NCBI RefSeq assembly: GCF_014269205.2
Contig: NZ_JABWRY020000001.1
Coordinates: forward strand, 4,574,001 to 4,638,000
Reading direction: 5' to 3'
Length of the DNA stretch: 64,000 nucleotides
Source of the DNA: Pseudomonas kermanshahensis
Lineage (GTDB): Bacteria > Pseudomonadota > Gammaproteobacteria > Pseudomonadales > Pseudomonadaceae
The notes below the pieces were generated by a model that was not told the origin of the DNA, searched no databases, and was given only the letters and a program-made list of their open reading frames with translations. Every line of letters starts with the position of its first letter. The stretch's first letter is position 1. The translations under genes were made by a program, and so were the position numbers. Of this stretch, positions 28,691 to 36,703 are shown one piece after another.

Positions 28691-29714
28691 TCGGTCCTTG
28701 CCCCTGTATTGGGCGACCGGGCTGGTCGGCCTTGCTGGCGGGTATCTCGCCAGCAAGGTCGGCTGGCCTTTGCCCTGGATGGTCGGCGCGTTGTTGGCGA
28801 TCATCCTGGTGCGCTGCCTGACCCCCTGGCAGCTGTCGGAAATCCCCAATGGGCGCAAATGCGGGCAATGCATCATCGGCCTGGGCATCGGCCTGCACTT
28901 CACCCCCGCCGTGATCGAACAGGTGGGCAGCCATTTTCTGCTGATCTTCTTTGGCGCGCTGTTCACTACCCTGTCCAGCGTGATCAGCGTGTGGTTGCTG
29001 CGACGTACCGGCGAAGACCGCGCAACCGCCTTCTTCGCCAGCATGCCGGGCGGTTCGGGTGAGATGGTCAACCTGGGCGCGCGCAATGGCGCGGTGCTCA
29101 GCCAGGTGGCGGCAGCGCAAAGCCTGCGTGTGTTGGCAGTGGTGCTGTGCGTGCCGGCGCTGTTCAAGTTCTTGATGGGTAACGGCGTACCGCTCAATCA
29201 TGCCGGCAGTGTGAGCTGGGGCTGGCTAGCGTTGATCGCCCCGCTGGGTATAGCCGCGGGCTTTATCTGGCAGCGGCTGCGCCAGCCCAACCCCTGGCTG
29301 TTCGGGCCGCTGCTGGTGGCGGCGACGGTTAGCCTGGCGGGCAACCTGCAGATCGGCCTGCCTGATGGCGCCAGTCAAATCGGCCAGTGGCTGATTGGCA
29401 GCGGCCTGGCCTGCCACTTCAACCGCGCGTTTTTCCGCCGCGCACCTTCGTTTTTGGGCCGTACGTTGCTGGCCACGGCGCTGTGCATGTTGATTGCCGG
29501 CAGCGCAGCGTGGGCGCTGAGCGTGATGACGGCGCTAGACCTGCGTTCGCTGACCCTGGGGATGATGCCCGGCGGGATTGCGGAGATGAGCCTGACGGCG
29601 GAGACCCTGCAGCTGTCGGTGCCGTTGGTGACGGCCTTGCAGGTAATGCGCTTATTGCTCGTGTTGTTTTTGGCAGAGCCGCTGTTCCGGCGCTGGAATG
29701 CAGGAAAAGCCTGA
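28683..29714 (+). CDS. AbrB-family membrane protein in the tct operon
   Basis: 343-residue membrane protein of the AbrB family (PF05145), not the AbrB transcription factor. Two repeats of a four- to five-helix unit: the N-terminal one contains GWPLPWMVGALLA and MPGGSGEMV, the C-terminal one PNPWLFGPLLVAA and MMPGGIAEMS. The ATG at 28683 overlaps the tctA stop by 8 nt, so translation is coupled. AbrB-type genes often sit beside TctA-like transporters; a role in organic-acid transport is inferred, not shown. Confidence 0.85.
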   Translation: MPDRSLPLYWATGLVGLAGGYLASKVGWPLPWMVGALLAIILVRCLTPWQLSEIPNGRKCGQCIIGLGIGLHFTPAVIEQVGSHFLLIFFGALFTTLSSVISVWLLRRTGEDRATAFFASMPGGSGEMVNLGARNGAVLSQVAAAQSLRVLAVVLCVPALFKFLMGNGVPLNHAGSVSWGWLALIAPLGIAAGFIWQRLRQPNPWLFGPLLVAATVSLAGNLQIGLPDGASQIGQWLIGSGLACHFNRAFFRRAPSFLGRTLLATALCMLIAGSAAWALSVMTALDLRSLTLGMMPGGIAEMSLTAETLQLSVPLVTALQVMRLLLVLFLAEPLFRRWNAGKA

Positions 29715-29743
29715 AACACCGCGTCGCCTGCTTCGCGGTGTTT
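29714..29743. terminator. Bidirectional terminator between the AbrB-type gene and ung
   Basis: Perfect 10-bp stem AAACACCGCG/CGCGGTGTTT with a 10-nt loop between two convergent genes, with A/T runs on both sides of the stem. Confidence 0.85.
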
Positions 29744-29750
29744 CATGCCA

Positions 29751-30443
29751 TCAAAGCGGCGGCAAGGCCCAGTTGATCGGTGCCAACCCACGCTGTTCGA
29801 GGAAGCTGTTGGCCCGGCTGAAGTGCCCGCAACCGAGGAAGCCTCGATACGCCGACAAGGGCGACGGATGCACCGACTTCAGCACCAGGTGCTTGGTGCC
29901 ATCGATCAGCTTTTGCTTGCCCTGGGCATGCGCGCCCCACAGCAGAAACACCACGTTCGGGCACTGCTCGCTGACCACCTGGATGACCCGGTCGGTAAAG
30001 AACTCCCAGCCCTTCTTGGCATGTGAAGCCGCATTGGCGCGTTCCACGGTCATGGTCGTGTTGAGCAGCAGCACGCCTTGCTCGGCCCAGCTCTGCAGGT
30101 AGCCGTGGCTGGCGATCGGAATGTTCAGGTCGCGCTGCAGCTCTTTGTAGATATTGACCAGCGACGGCGGCGTGGCGATGCCCGGCTGCACCGAGAAGCA
30201 CAGGCCATGGGCCTGGCCTGGGCCGTGATACGGGTCCTGGCCGAGGATCACCACCTTGACCTGCTGCAACGGCGTCGAGTTAAGGGCATTGAAGATCAGC
30301 GGGCCTGGGGGGTAGATCTCTTTGCCGGCCGCGTGCTCCTGGCGCAGGAATTCGCGCAGCTGATGCATGTAGGGCTGGTCGAATTCGTCGCGCAATGCGG
30401 CTTTCCAGCTGGGTTCGAGTTTGATGCGATCGTCGTCAGTCAT
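29751..30443 (-). CDS. ung: Uracil-DNA glycosylase
   Basis: Removes uracil from DNA as the first step of base excision repair. 230 residues, family 1: the water-activating loop [13 protein letters not shown], the LLNTTMTVE uracil-recognition segment and the leucine loop [11 protein letters not shown] are all intact. I chose the ATG at 30443 (MTDDDRIK); the frame runs on upstream for hundreds of codons, opposite the hydratase gene, and that part is not coding. Confidence 0.98.
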   Translation of the reverse strand: MTDDDRIKLEPSWKAALRDEFDQPYMHQLREFLRQEHAAGKEIYPPGPLIFNALNSTPLQQVKVVILGQDPYHGPGQAHGLCFSVQPGIATPPSLVNIYKELQRDLNIPIASHGYLQSWAEQGVLLLNTTMTVERANAASHAKKGWEFFTDRVIQVVSEQCPNVVFLLWGAHAQGKQKLIDGTKHLVLKSVHPSPLSAYRGFLGCGHFSRANSFLEQRGLAPINWALPPL

Positions 30444-30569
30444 GGGGCCATCCGTAAACAATGGCGCGACACTAGGTAAGCCTCCTCCGCTTGTCAAACG
30501 ATCCGACCGACGACCGGCATGATCGCGCAGGCAGGCCATACTTGTGCGATGACCTGCGAGAGGTAGTCC

Positions 30570-31676
30570 ATGTCTATTCATTGCGAGGTACTCACCGGTG
30601 CCGATGGCGCCTGTATCGGCATCGCCACCCTGGATGCACCCAAGGCGCTCAATGCGCTGAACCTGAGAATGATCGAAGTGCTCGGCGAGCAGTTGCACGC
30701 CTGGGCCCGCGACCCTGGTGTGGTCTGCGTGCTGCTGCGAGGCAATGGCGCCAAGGCGTTCTGTGCCGGGGGCGACGTCAGGGCGCTGGCCCAGGCTTGC
30801 CGCGATCACCCGGGCAGCGTGCCGCCGCTGGCCGCCACCTTCTTCGCGGCCGAGTATCGCCTCGATTACCTGCTGCACACCTACCCCAAGCCGCTGCTGT
30901 GCTGGGGGCACGGGCATGTGCTGGGTGGCGGCATGGGGCTGCTGCAAGGCGCCAATGTGCGCATCGTCACGCCCAGCAGCCGGCTGGCGATGCCAGAGAT
31001 CAGCATCGGCCTCTACCCCGACGTCGGGGCCAGCTGGTTCCTCGCCCGCCTGCCGGGCAAGTTGGGGCTGTTCCTGGGGCTGACCGGTGCCCCGATCAAT
31101 GCCCGCGATGCCCTCGACCTGGGGCTCGCCGATCGTTGCTTCGGCGAGCACCAGCAGGAGGAGCTGATCGAAGAGTTGTTGCAGCTGAACTGGCAGGAGC
31201 AGACCGAGTTGCAGCTCAACAGCCTGCTCAAGGCTGAGCAGCATCGCGCCTGCGAGGAGCTACCCGAGGCACAATGGCTGCCCCGGCGCCAAGTGATCGA
31301 TGAGCTGCTTGATGTCGCCGACCCCGCCGGCGCGTGGCATGCGCTGCAAGGCCTGAAATATCACAACGACCCTCTGCTGGCCGAAGCGGGTGGACGCCTG
31401 CATGAGGGCTGCCCGTTGACCGCGCACTTGGTGTGGGAACAGATCCGCCGGGCCCGGCACCTGTCATTGGCGCAGGTATTCCAGATGGAGTACGGCATGA
31501 GCCTGAATTGCTGCCGTCATCCGGAATTCAGCGAAGGGGTGCGCGCGCGCCTGCTGGACAAAGACAATCAGCCGCGCTGGCACTGGCCGGATGTGGCGCA
31601 GGTACCAGCGGCGGTGGTCGAGGCGCATTTTACCAAGGTCTGGGAGGGGCGCCATCCACTGGCGGATTTGGATTGA
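30570..31676 (+). CDS. Enoyl-CoA hydratase/isomerase family protein, HIBCH-like
   Basis: 368-residue crotonase-fold protein. Length and motifs fit the 3-hydroxyisobutyryl-CoA hydrolase branch (valine breakdown): [16 protein letters not shown] oxyanion-hole region, [10 protein letters not shown], and the diagnostic [18 protein letters not shown]; ordinary enoyl-CoA hydratases are near 260 residues and lack the ~100-residue C-terminal extension. No other valine-degradation gene is nearby, so the true substrate is uncertain. A GAGAGGT ribosome site precedes the ATG. Confidence 0.85.
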   Translation: MSIHCEVLTGADGACIGIATLDAPKALNALNLRMIEVLGEQLHAWARDPGVVCVLLRGNGAKAFCAGGDVRALAQACRDHPGSVPPLAATFFAAEYRLDYLLHTYPKPLLCWGHGHVLGGGMGLLQGANVRIVTPSSRLAMPEISIGLYPDVGASWFLARLPGKLGLFLGLTGAPINARDALDLGLADRCFGEHQQEELIEELLQLNWQEQTELQLNSLLKAEQHRACEELPEAQWLPRRQVIDELLDVADPAGAWHALQGLKYHNDPLLAEAGGRLHEGCPLTAHLVWEQIRRARHLSLAQVFQMEYGMSLNCCRHPEFSEGVRARLLDKDNQPRWHWPDVAQVPAAVVEAHFTKVWEGRHPLADLD

Positions 31677-31703
31677 TTATCTGCAACCGGGCCGCTGCGC
31701 ACC

Positions 31704-31791
31704 CCAATCGCCGGCAAGCCGGCTCCCACAGGTGCGGCGCTAGCCTTGGAGGCTATACAGTACGGGTGGGAGTCGGCTTGCCGGCGATTGG
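31704..31791. repeat. REP pair after the HIBCH-like gene
   Basis: 26-nt inverted repeat 31704-31729 / 31766-31791 with one mismatch, REP core ATCGCCGGCAAGCCGGCTCC, between two convergent genes. Confidence 0.9.
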
Positions 31792-31813
31792 GCCGCACAG
31801 CGGCCCCAATTCA

Positions 31814-32254
31814 TCACCGCTGCCAGTTGCGGCCCTGCCCCCGGCCGCCATCTGGCCTGCGGTCACGGTCCCCTCGCCCATTGGAATGCCAACGATCATT
31901 CTGATACCGCTGGCTGCCATCACGATAGTCATGGCGATCACGGTCACGCCCATAGTCATAGCGCTGGCGATTGCCGTAGTCATACCGCGGGTTGCCATGC
32001 CACTGGTTCATGCCTGGCTGCGGGTGGGGCCTGTACTGCGGCACCGGCGCCGGGCGGTAATAACGTGGAGCAGGCTGGTAGTAGTAACGCGGCTGCGGCG
32101 TTACATAGTAGCGGTCGTATCGGTAATACCCCGGCGACACATAACGGTCGGTGGCGTAGTAATCCGATCGGTAGTAGCCCCCGCCGCCGTAGTAAGGGGC
32201 GCAGGCAGACGTCATCAGACCCAACAGGGCGATCAACAGTATTCGATAGGACAT
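31814..32254 (-). CDS. Small Tyr/Arg-rich secreted protein, probable lipoprotein
   Basis: 146 residues. N-terminal signal with a lipobox-like end (LMTSAC, cysteine 18), then a low-complexity body dominated by Tyr, Arg, Pro, Asp and Gly with runs such as RYDYGNRQRYDYGRDRD. No globular domain is recognised. The ATG at 32254 has an AGGAGG ribosome site 6 nt upstream, which fixes the start; an upstream in-frame Met lacks one. Likely anchored in the envelope; no function assigned. Confidence 0.75.
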   Translation of the reverse strand: MSYRILLIALLGLMTSACAPYYGGGGYYRSDYYATDRYVSPGYYRYDRYYVTPQPRYYYQPAPRYYRPAPVPQYRPHPQPGMNQWHGNPRYDYGNRQRYDYGRDRDRHDYRDGSQRYQNDRWHSNGRGDRDRRPDGGRGQGRNWQR

Positions 32255-32466
32255 GGCGGCCTCCTGGACCGCTGGAGTGCCCGAACAGCGGCGCTGGCGA
32301 GCGTCGATGCAAAACGCGTTCATCGACACCGAATAAGACCGCCATACCGAGGTGCAGTGCCATTTTTGCAATAATTTGAAACAGGTGCGATAACCCTGAA
32401 AAACTTGCAGTCATTTACCGGTCATCTCACTAGAATGACCGCCTTGGCACACATCACGGGAAGATC

Positions 32467-33957
32467 ATGCCTGCACGTTCCGCTCTGTTTTCGCAGCGTT
32501 CGCTGATCGTCACCCTGCTGATGCTGCTGGCCAGCGGCTTTCTCGCCACTTCCCTGCTCAGCTACTTCGCCTCACGCAGTGCCATTCGCGATGGCATCGT
32601 GAATACCGAATTGCCACTGACCTCCGACACGGTCTATTCGGAAATCCAGAAAGACCTGATCCGCCCTGTGCTGATCGCCTCGATGATGGCCCAGGACACC
32701 TTCTTGCGGGACTGGGTACTGTCCGGTGAGCAGGACACCCAGCGCATCACCCGCTACCTGGGCGAGATCATGGGCAAGCAGGACATCTTCACCTCATTCT
32801 TCGTCTCCGACCGCAGCCTTACCTACTACCAGGCCAAGGGCGTACTCAAGCAGATCACGCCCGGCAGCTGGCGCGATGCCTGGTACTTTCGCCTGCGCGA
32901 CCTCAAGGCGCCCTATGAGATCAACGTCGACCTGGACATGGCCAACCAGGACAGCCTGACAGTGTTCATCAACTACCAGGTGCTGGACTACCAACACCGC
33001 TTCATCGGCGCGGCCGGGGTGGGCTTGAGTGTGTCGTCGGTGGTCAAGCTGATCGACGAGTACCAGCGCCGCTACCAGCGCTCGGTGCTGTTCACCGATG
33101 CCAAGGGCAAGGTCCTGCTGACCGGCTCCGAAGGTGGCCCCCACGGCTTGCGCGTCGGCCAGCCGCTGAGCGACAACCCCGAGCTGAGCGACCTGCTGGC
33201 ACAGCAACCGGTACCTGGCGAAGGCAGCCACGAATACCGCGACAGCGACAACCACAGCCACTTTCTCAATGTGCGGCACCTGCCCGAGCTGGACTGGTAC
33301 CTGCTGGTGGACAAGCGCGAAACCGGTACCCTGGACCGCATCCGCCACTCGCTGTACCTGAACCTGGCAATCTGCGCGATGATCACCCTGGTGGTGCTGT
33401 TACTGGTGCATGCGATGGTCAAGCGCCACCAGGCCAGCACCGAGGCACTGGCCACCCTCGACAGCCTCACCGGCCTGCCCAACCGGCGCAGCTTCGACCT
33501 CCTGGCCGCCCAGGCCCTGCATGAGGCCCAGCGCGACAGCGGCCCGCTGGTGGCCTTGTTGATCGACCTTGACCACTTCAAGGTGCTCAACGACACCCAT
33601 GGCCACCTGGCCGGCGACGAAGTGCTGCGCCAGTTCGCCAATGTGCTGCAGGGCAGCCTGCGCCAGTCGGATATACTCTGCCGCTGGGGCGGTGAGGAAT
33701 TCATCGTGCTGCTGCGAGAGGCAGAAGGCCGGCAAGCGGTGGAAGTGGCGGAAAAAATCCGCCGCCGCACCGAACAGCTGACCTTCAGCTACGACGACCG
33801 ACCGTTGCGCCTGACCACCAGCATCGGCCTGAGCAGCCTGCAACCGGGCGATACCTTGCATGCCCTGCTGACCCGCGCCGACCGTGCGCTCTATCGTGCC
33901 AAGCAGGCCGGCCGCAACCGCGTCTGCAGCGAAGTTTCCGGACCCGACCATGAATGA
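32467..33957 (+). CDS. Membrane diguanylate cyclase (GGDEF)
   Basis: 496 residues: membrane segment (12-33), periplasmic Cache-like sensor (about 45-290), second membrane segment (298-316), GGDEF domain. The active-site motif is GGEEF at 408-412, a functional variant, and a product-inhibition I-site RQSD lies at 399-402, five residues before it. It should make cyclic di-GMP in response to a periplasmic ligand and be feedback-inhibited. No EAL domain is attached. Its end overlaps the next small gene by 8 nt. Confidence 0.95.
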   Translation: MPARSALFSQRSLIVTLLMLLASGFLATSLLSYFASRSAIRDGIVNTELPLTSDTVYSEIQKDLIRPVLIASMMAQDTFLRDWVLSGEQDTQRITRYLGEIMGKQDIFTSFFVSDRSLTYYQAKGVLKQITPGSWRDAWYFRLRDLKAPYEINVDLDMANQDSLTVFINYQVLDYQHRFIGAAGVGLSVSSVVKLIDEYQRRYQRSVLFTDAKGKVLLTGSEGGPHGLRVGQPLSDNPELSDLLAQQPVPGEGSHEYRDSDNHSHFLNVRHLPELDWYLLVDKRETGTLDRIRHSLYLNLAICAMITLVVLLLVHAMVKRHQASTEALATLDSLTGLPNRRSFDLLAAQALHEAQRDSGPLVALLIDLDHFKVLNDTHGHLAGDEVLRQFANVLQGSLRQSDILCRWGGEEFIVLLREAEGRQAVEVAEKIRRRTEQLTFSYDDRPLRLTTSIGLSSLQPGDTLHALLTRADRALYRAKQAGRNRVCSEVSGPDHE

Positions 33958-34171
33958 CAGCCAGCACTGCCCCGCCTGCGGCGCCCTCAACCAGTGCAGC
34001 CTGGCCGACCCCCGCAGCGCCACGCAGGCCTGTTGGTGCTACAGCGTGACCATCGACCCCGCCGTGCTCCAGGCCCTGCCCGCCGAGTTGCGTGACAAGG
34101 CCTGCCTGTGCCCGCGCTGCGCAGCGGTCGAAGCGCAACTGCAGGCAGCGCCGCCCGGCACAAAGCGCTAG
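33950..34171 (+). CDS. Cysteine-rich CWC family protein
   Basis: 73-residue protein with eight cysteines, including a CPAC pair, CWC in the middle and a CPRC pair near the end, the layout of the cysteine-rich CWC family; probably a small zinc-binding protein. The ATG overlaps the stop of the cyclase gene by 8 nt, so it is translationally coupled to it. Function unknown. Confidence 0.85.
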   Translation: MNDSQHCPACGALNQCSLADPRSATQACWCYSVTIDPAVLQALPAELRDKACLCPRCAAVEAQLQAAPPGTKR

Positions 34172-34204
34172 ACTGCGCGGCTTTTAACTTCAGCCCCCTT
34201 CGCC

Positions 34205-34897
34205 ATGCGCCTCGACCGTTTTCTTGCCAACTTGCCCTGCTACAACCGACAGCACGTTCGTCTGCTGCTGGTGCAGCGCCGCGTGCGGGTCGATGGCCAA
34301 GTGGCGGTCGACCCGTTGACGGACGTGCGTGAGTTCAGCCGCGTCGAAGTGGATGAGCAACTGCTGCAGGCCGGGCGGCCGGCGCGCTACCTGATGCTCA
34401 ACAAGCCGACCGGGTGCGTCAGCGCCACCCAGGACCCACAACACCCCACGGTCCTCGAGTTGCTGCCCGCCGAACTGCGCGACGACCTGCACATCGCCGG
34501 GCGCCTGGACTTCAACACCACCGGCCTGCTGATCCTGACCAACGACGGCCAATGGTCGCGTCGCCTGACCCAACCAACGACCAAACTGCCCAAGCATTAC
34601 CTGGTCGAGACCGAGGACGAGATTGGCGAGCATTATGCTGCCAAGTTCCACGAAGGCCTGTATTTCGCCTTCGAAAACCTTACCACCCTGCCCGCCCAAC
34701 TCGACATTCTGGGCCCCCGCCAGGCTCGGTTGGCAATCGTCGAGGGGCGGTACCACCAGGTCAAACGCATGTTTGGCCATTTCGACAACAAGGTGGTGGG
34801 GCTGCACCGCGAAAGCATGGGCGCGATTCGCCTGGATCCGGCGTTGGCACCGGGGGCATTCAGGGCGTTGACGACCGAGGAAATCGCCTCGGTCTAG
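34205..34897 (+). CDS. rsuA: RsuA-family rRNA pseudouridine synthase
   Basis: 230 residues: N-terminal S4 RNA-binding domain (MRLDRFLANLPCYNRQHVRLLL) and a pseudouridine synthase domain with catalytic D102 in AGRLDFNTTGLL, plus the EGRYHQVKRMFGHF segment typical of the RsuA/RluB/E/F group. Most likely modifies U516 of 16S rRNA, as RsuA does; the exact site is inferred by family. It starts 33 nt after the CWC gene. Confidence 0.9.
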   Translation: MRLDRFLANLPCYNRQHVRLLLVQRRVRVDGQVAVDPLTDVREFSRVEVDEQLLQAGRPARYLMLNKPTGCVSATQDPQHPTVLELLPAELRDDLHIAGRLDFNTTGLLILTNDGQWSRRLTQPTTKLPKHYLVETEDEIGEHYAAKFHEGLYFAFENLTTLPAQLDILGPRQARLAIVEGRYHQVKRMFGHFDNKVVGLHRESMGAIRLDPALAPGAFRALTTEEIASV

Positions 34898-34907
34898 GGT
34901 ATTTGCA

Positions 34908-35051
34908 CTGGCCTCTTCGCGGGCAAGCCCGCTCCCACAGGTACTGCACAAGCTTCCAAAGCTGTGGAGTCCTGTGGGAGCCACAGGTACTGCACAGGCT
35001 TCCAGCGCTGTGGAGATCTTGTGGGAGCGGGCTTGCCCGCGAAGAGGCCAG
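34908..35051. repeat. REP pair with internal tandem duplication
   Basis: Perfect 32-nt inverted arms 34908-34939 / 35020-35051 (core GCGGGCAAGCCCGC). Between them a ~45-nt unit beginning CACAGGTACTGCACA occurs twice in tandem (about 34936-34980 and 34982-35027) with few differences, so the spacer seems to have grown by duplication. Confidence 0.85.
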
Positions 35052-35393
35052 AAAAGGCAACACTGGCAGTGTCACACGACCGCCCGGCGGCCCAAGTCAC
35101 ATTTTTCCCCAAACGGCACTTGCAGGATCCCCAGCCCACTGCTTGAATCCAAATCGTCAGTCTGCATGTGACTCATTAGTCACGCCCGCAGTCGAAGACA
35201 CCTTTTTGCCGGCCACCCAACGCCTAGATGCCTTGGGGCACGGCAAATTGCCCGCCAAAAACAATACCGTCGACATGTGTGCCAAGGATCGACACAGGGC
35301 CCGCGGTTACTCTTCAAGGCAAATGCCTACCTGTCATAAAGAACGTGCACCCTAGGTGACGCGAATACCCTTTTTGCGCCAGGAGTCGATGAC
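35052..35393. other. Upstream region of phaG
   Basis: 342 nt without a gene. It contains a perfect inverted repeat GTGACT-N4-AGTCAC at 35168-35183 that could be an operator, and the AGGAG ribosome site for phaG at its end. I found no sigma-54 promoter with correct spacing. Confidence 0.4.
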
Positions 35394-36278
35394 ATGAGGC
35401 CAGAAATCGCTGTACTTGATATCCAAGGTCAGTATCGGGTTTACACGGAGTTCCATCGCGCGGATGAAGCCGAGAAGACGATCATTTTGATCAACGGTTC
35501 GCTGGCCACCACGGCCTCGTTCGCCCAGACAGTGCGGAACCTGCACCCACAATTCAACGTCGTGCTGTTCGACCAGCCGTACGCCGGCAAATCCAAACCG
35601 CACAACCGCCAGGAACGGCTGATCACCAAGGAGACCGAGGCGCATATCCTCCTTGAGCTGATCGAGCACTTCCAGGCCGATCACGTGATGTCGTTTTCGT
35701 GGGGCGGTGCGAGCACGCTGCTGGCGCTGGCGCACCAGCCGCGGCGAGTGAAGAAGGCCGTGGTCAGCTCGTTCTCGCCGGTGATCAACGAGCCGATGCG
35801 CGACTACCTCGACCGTGGCTGCCAGTACCTGGCCGCCTGTGATCGCTACCAGGTCGGCAATCTGGTCAACGACACCATCGGCAAGCACCTGCCGTCGCTG
35901 TTCAAGCGCTTCAACTATCGCCACGTGAGCAGCCTGGACAGCCACGAGTACGCGCAGATGCACTTCCACATCAACGAAGTGCTGCAACATGACTTGGAAC
36001 GGGCATTGAGTGGTGCGCGCAACATCGATATCCCGGTGCTGTTCATCAACGGCGACCGCGATGAGTACACCACGGCTGAAGATGCACGCGAGTTTGGTCG
36101 CCATGTGGGCAAGAGCCACTTCAGCGTGATTCGCGATGCTGGGCACTTCCTCGACATGGAGACCAAGGCGGCCTGCGAAGACACCCGCAGTGCGCTGCTC
36201 GGCTTCCTCAAGCCGACCGTGCGTGAGCCACGTCAACGCTACCAGCACGTACAGGGGCAGCATGCACTGGCCATCTGA
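35394..36278 (+). CDS. phaG: PhaG, (R)-3-hydroxyacyl-ACP thioesterase/transacylase
   Basis: Links fatty-acid synthesis to medium-chain polyhydroxyalkanoate by releasing (R)-3-hydroxydecanoyl groups from ACP (first described as a CoA transferase). 294 residues, alpha/beta-hydrolase fold: nucleophile S102 in FSWGGAS, acid D223 in NGDRDEY, H251 in GHFLDME, and the HxxxxD motif HVSSLD at 177-182 cited for acyl transfer. The RhlA branch is similar, but overall sequence and genome context fit PhaG of P. putida. AGGAG ribosome site 8 nt before the ATG. Confidence 0.93.
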   Translation: MRPEIAVLDIQGQYRVYTEFHRADEAEKTIILINGSLATTASFAQTVRNLHPQFNVVLFDQPYAGKSKPHNRQERLITKETEAHILLELIEHFQADHVMSFSWGGASTLLALAHQPRRVKKAVVSSFSPVINEPMRDYLDRGCQYLAACDRYQVGNLVNDTIGKHLPSLFKRFNYRHVSSLDSHEYAQMHFHINEVLQHDLERALSGARNIDIPVLFINGDRDEYTTAEDAREFGRHVGKSHFSVIRDAGHFLDMETKAACEDTRSALLGFLKPTVREPRQRYQHVQGQHALAI

Positions 36279-36402
36279 GCGCCTCGGCGTCCTGTAGCCC
36301 ATTACCCGCAGGCTATGGGTCGCCGACAAGCTTTTTTATAGCCCTTTTTATAACTTGGGCTTCTAATTCAATGAGGGTTCTGGTAAAAAGTCGAACGCAG
36401 AC

Positions 36403-36476
36403 GCGGGTATAGTTTAGTGGCAAAACGAAAGCTTCCCAAGCTTTAGTTGAGGGTTCGATTCCCTCTACCCGCTCCA
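36403..36476 (+). tRNA. glyT: tRNA-Gly (anticodon CCC)
   Basis: 74-nt cloverleaf with acceptor stem GCGGGTA/TACCCGC, anticodon stem AAAGC/GCTTT around loop TTCCCAA (anticodon CCC at 36435-36437), T loop GGTTCGATTCC and encoded CCA. Reads GGG codons. No integrase or attachment-site duplication was seen next to it. The symbol is a guess from the isoacceptor. Confidence 0.97.
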
Positions 36477-36518
36477 CCTCGCATTCCCGCATGGCGTTCC
36501 AGTAACGTCATCGCTGTC

Positions 36519-36543
36519 AAAAGGAGCCTCGGCTCCTTTTTTC
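36519..36543 (+). terminator. Terminator after tRNA-Gly
   Basis: Stem AAAAGGAGC/GCTCCTTTT with CTCG tetraloop and following T's, 43 nt beyond the tRNA. Confidence 0.9.
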
Positions 36544-36703
36544 GTTTCTGCCTATTCGTTTTCATGCCCCTTTTGTTGATCTGGCCCATGGCCACTTCCC
36601 AGCCGTTGCGCTTGAATGCGCGGCCGGCGAATCCGCTTGCAAGCGAAACGGCTTGAAGCGCATATGCTTGAGGGATTCGTGAAACATTTCGAAAGGACCG
36701 CGC

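Noticed and set aside
26315..29197. 960-codon minus-strand frame opposite tctB, tctA and the AbrB-type gene
   Set aside because: Gln/Asp/His-rich low-complexity product typical of antisense frames in high-GC Pseudomonas genes; the plus-strand genes are well recognised.
35225..35260. Possible sigma-54 promoter before phaG (GGCACGGCAAATTGC)
   Set aside because: GG to GC spacing is 11 rather than the required 10 nt.
36403..36476. tRNA-Gly as the attachment site of an integrated island
   Set aside because: No integrase gene, no repeated tRNA 3' end and ordinary neighbouring genes on both sides.
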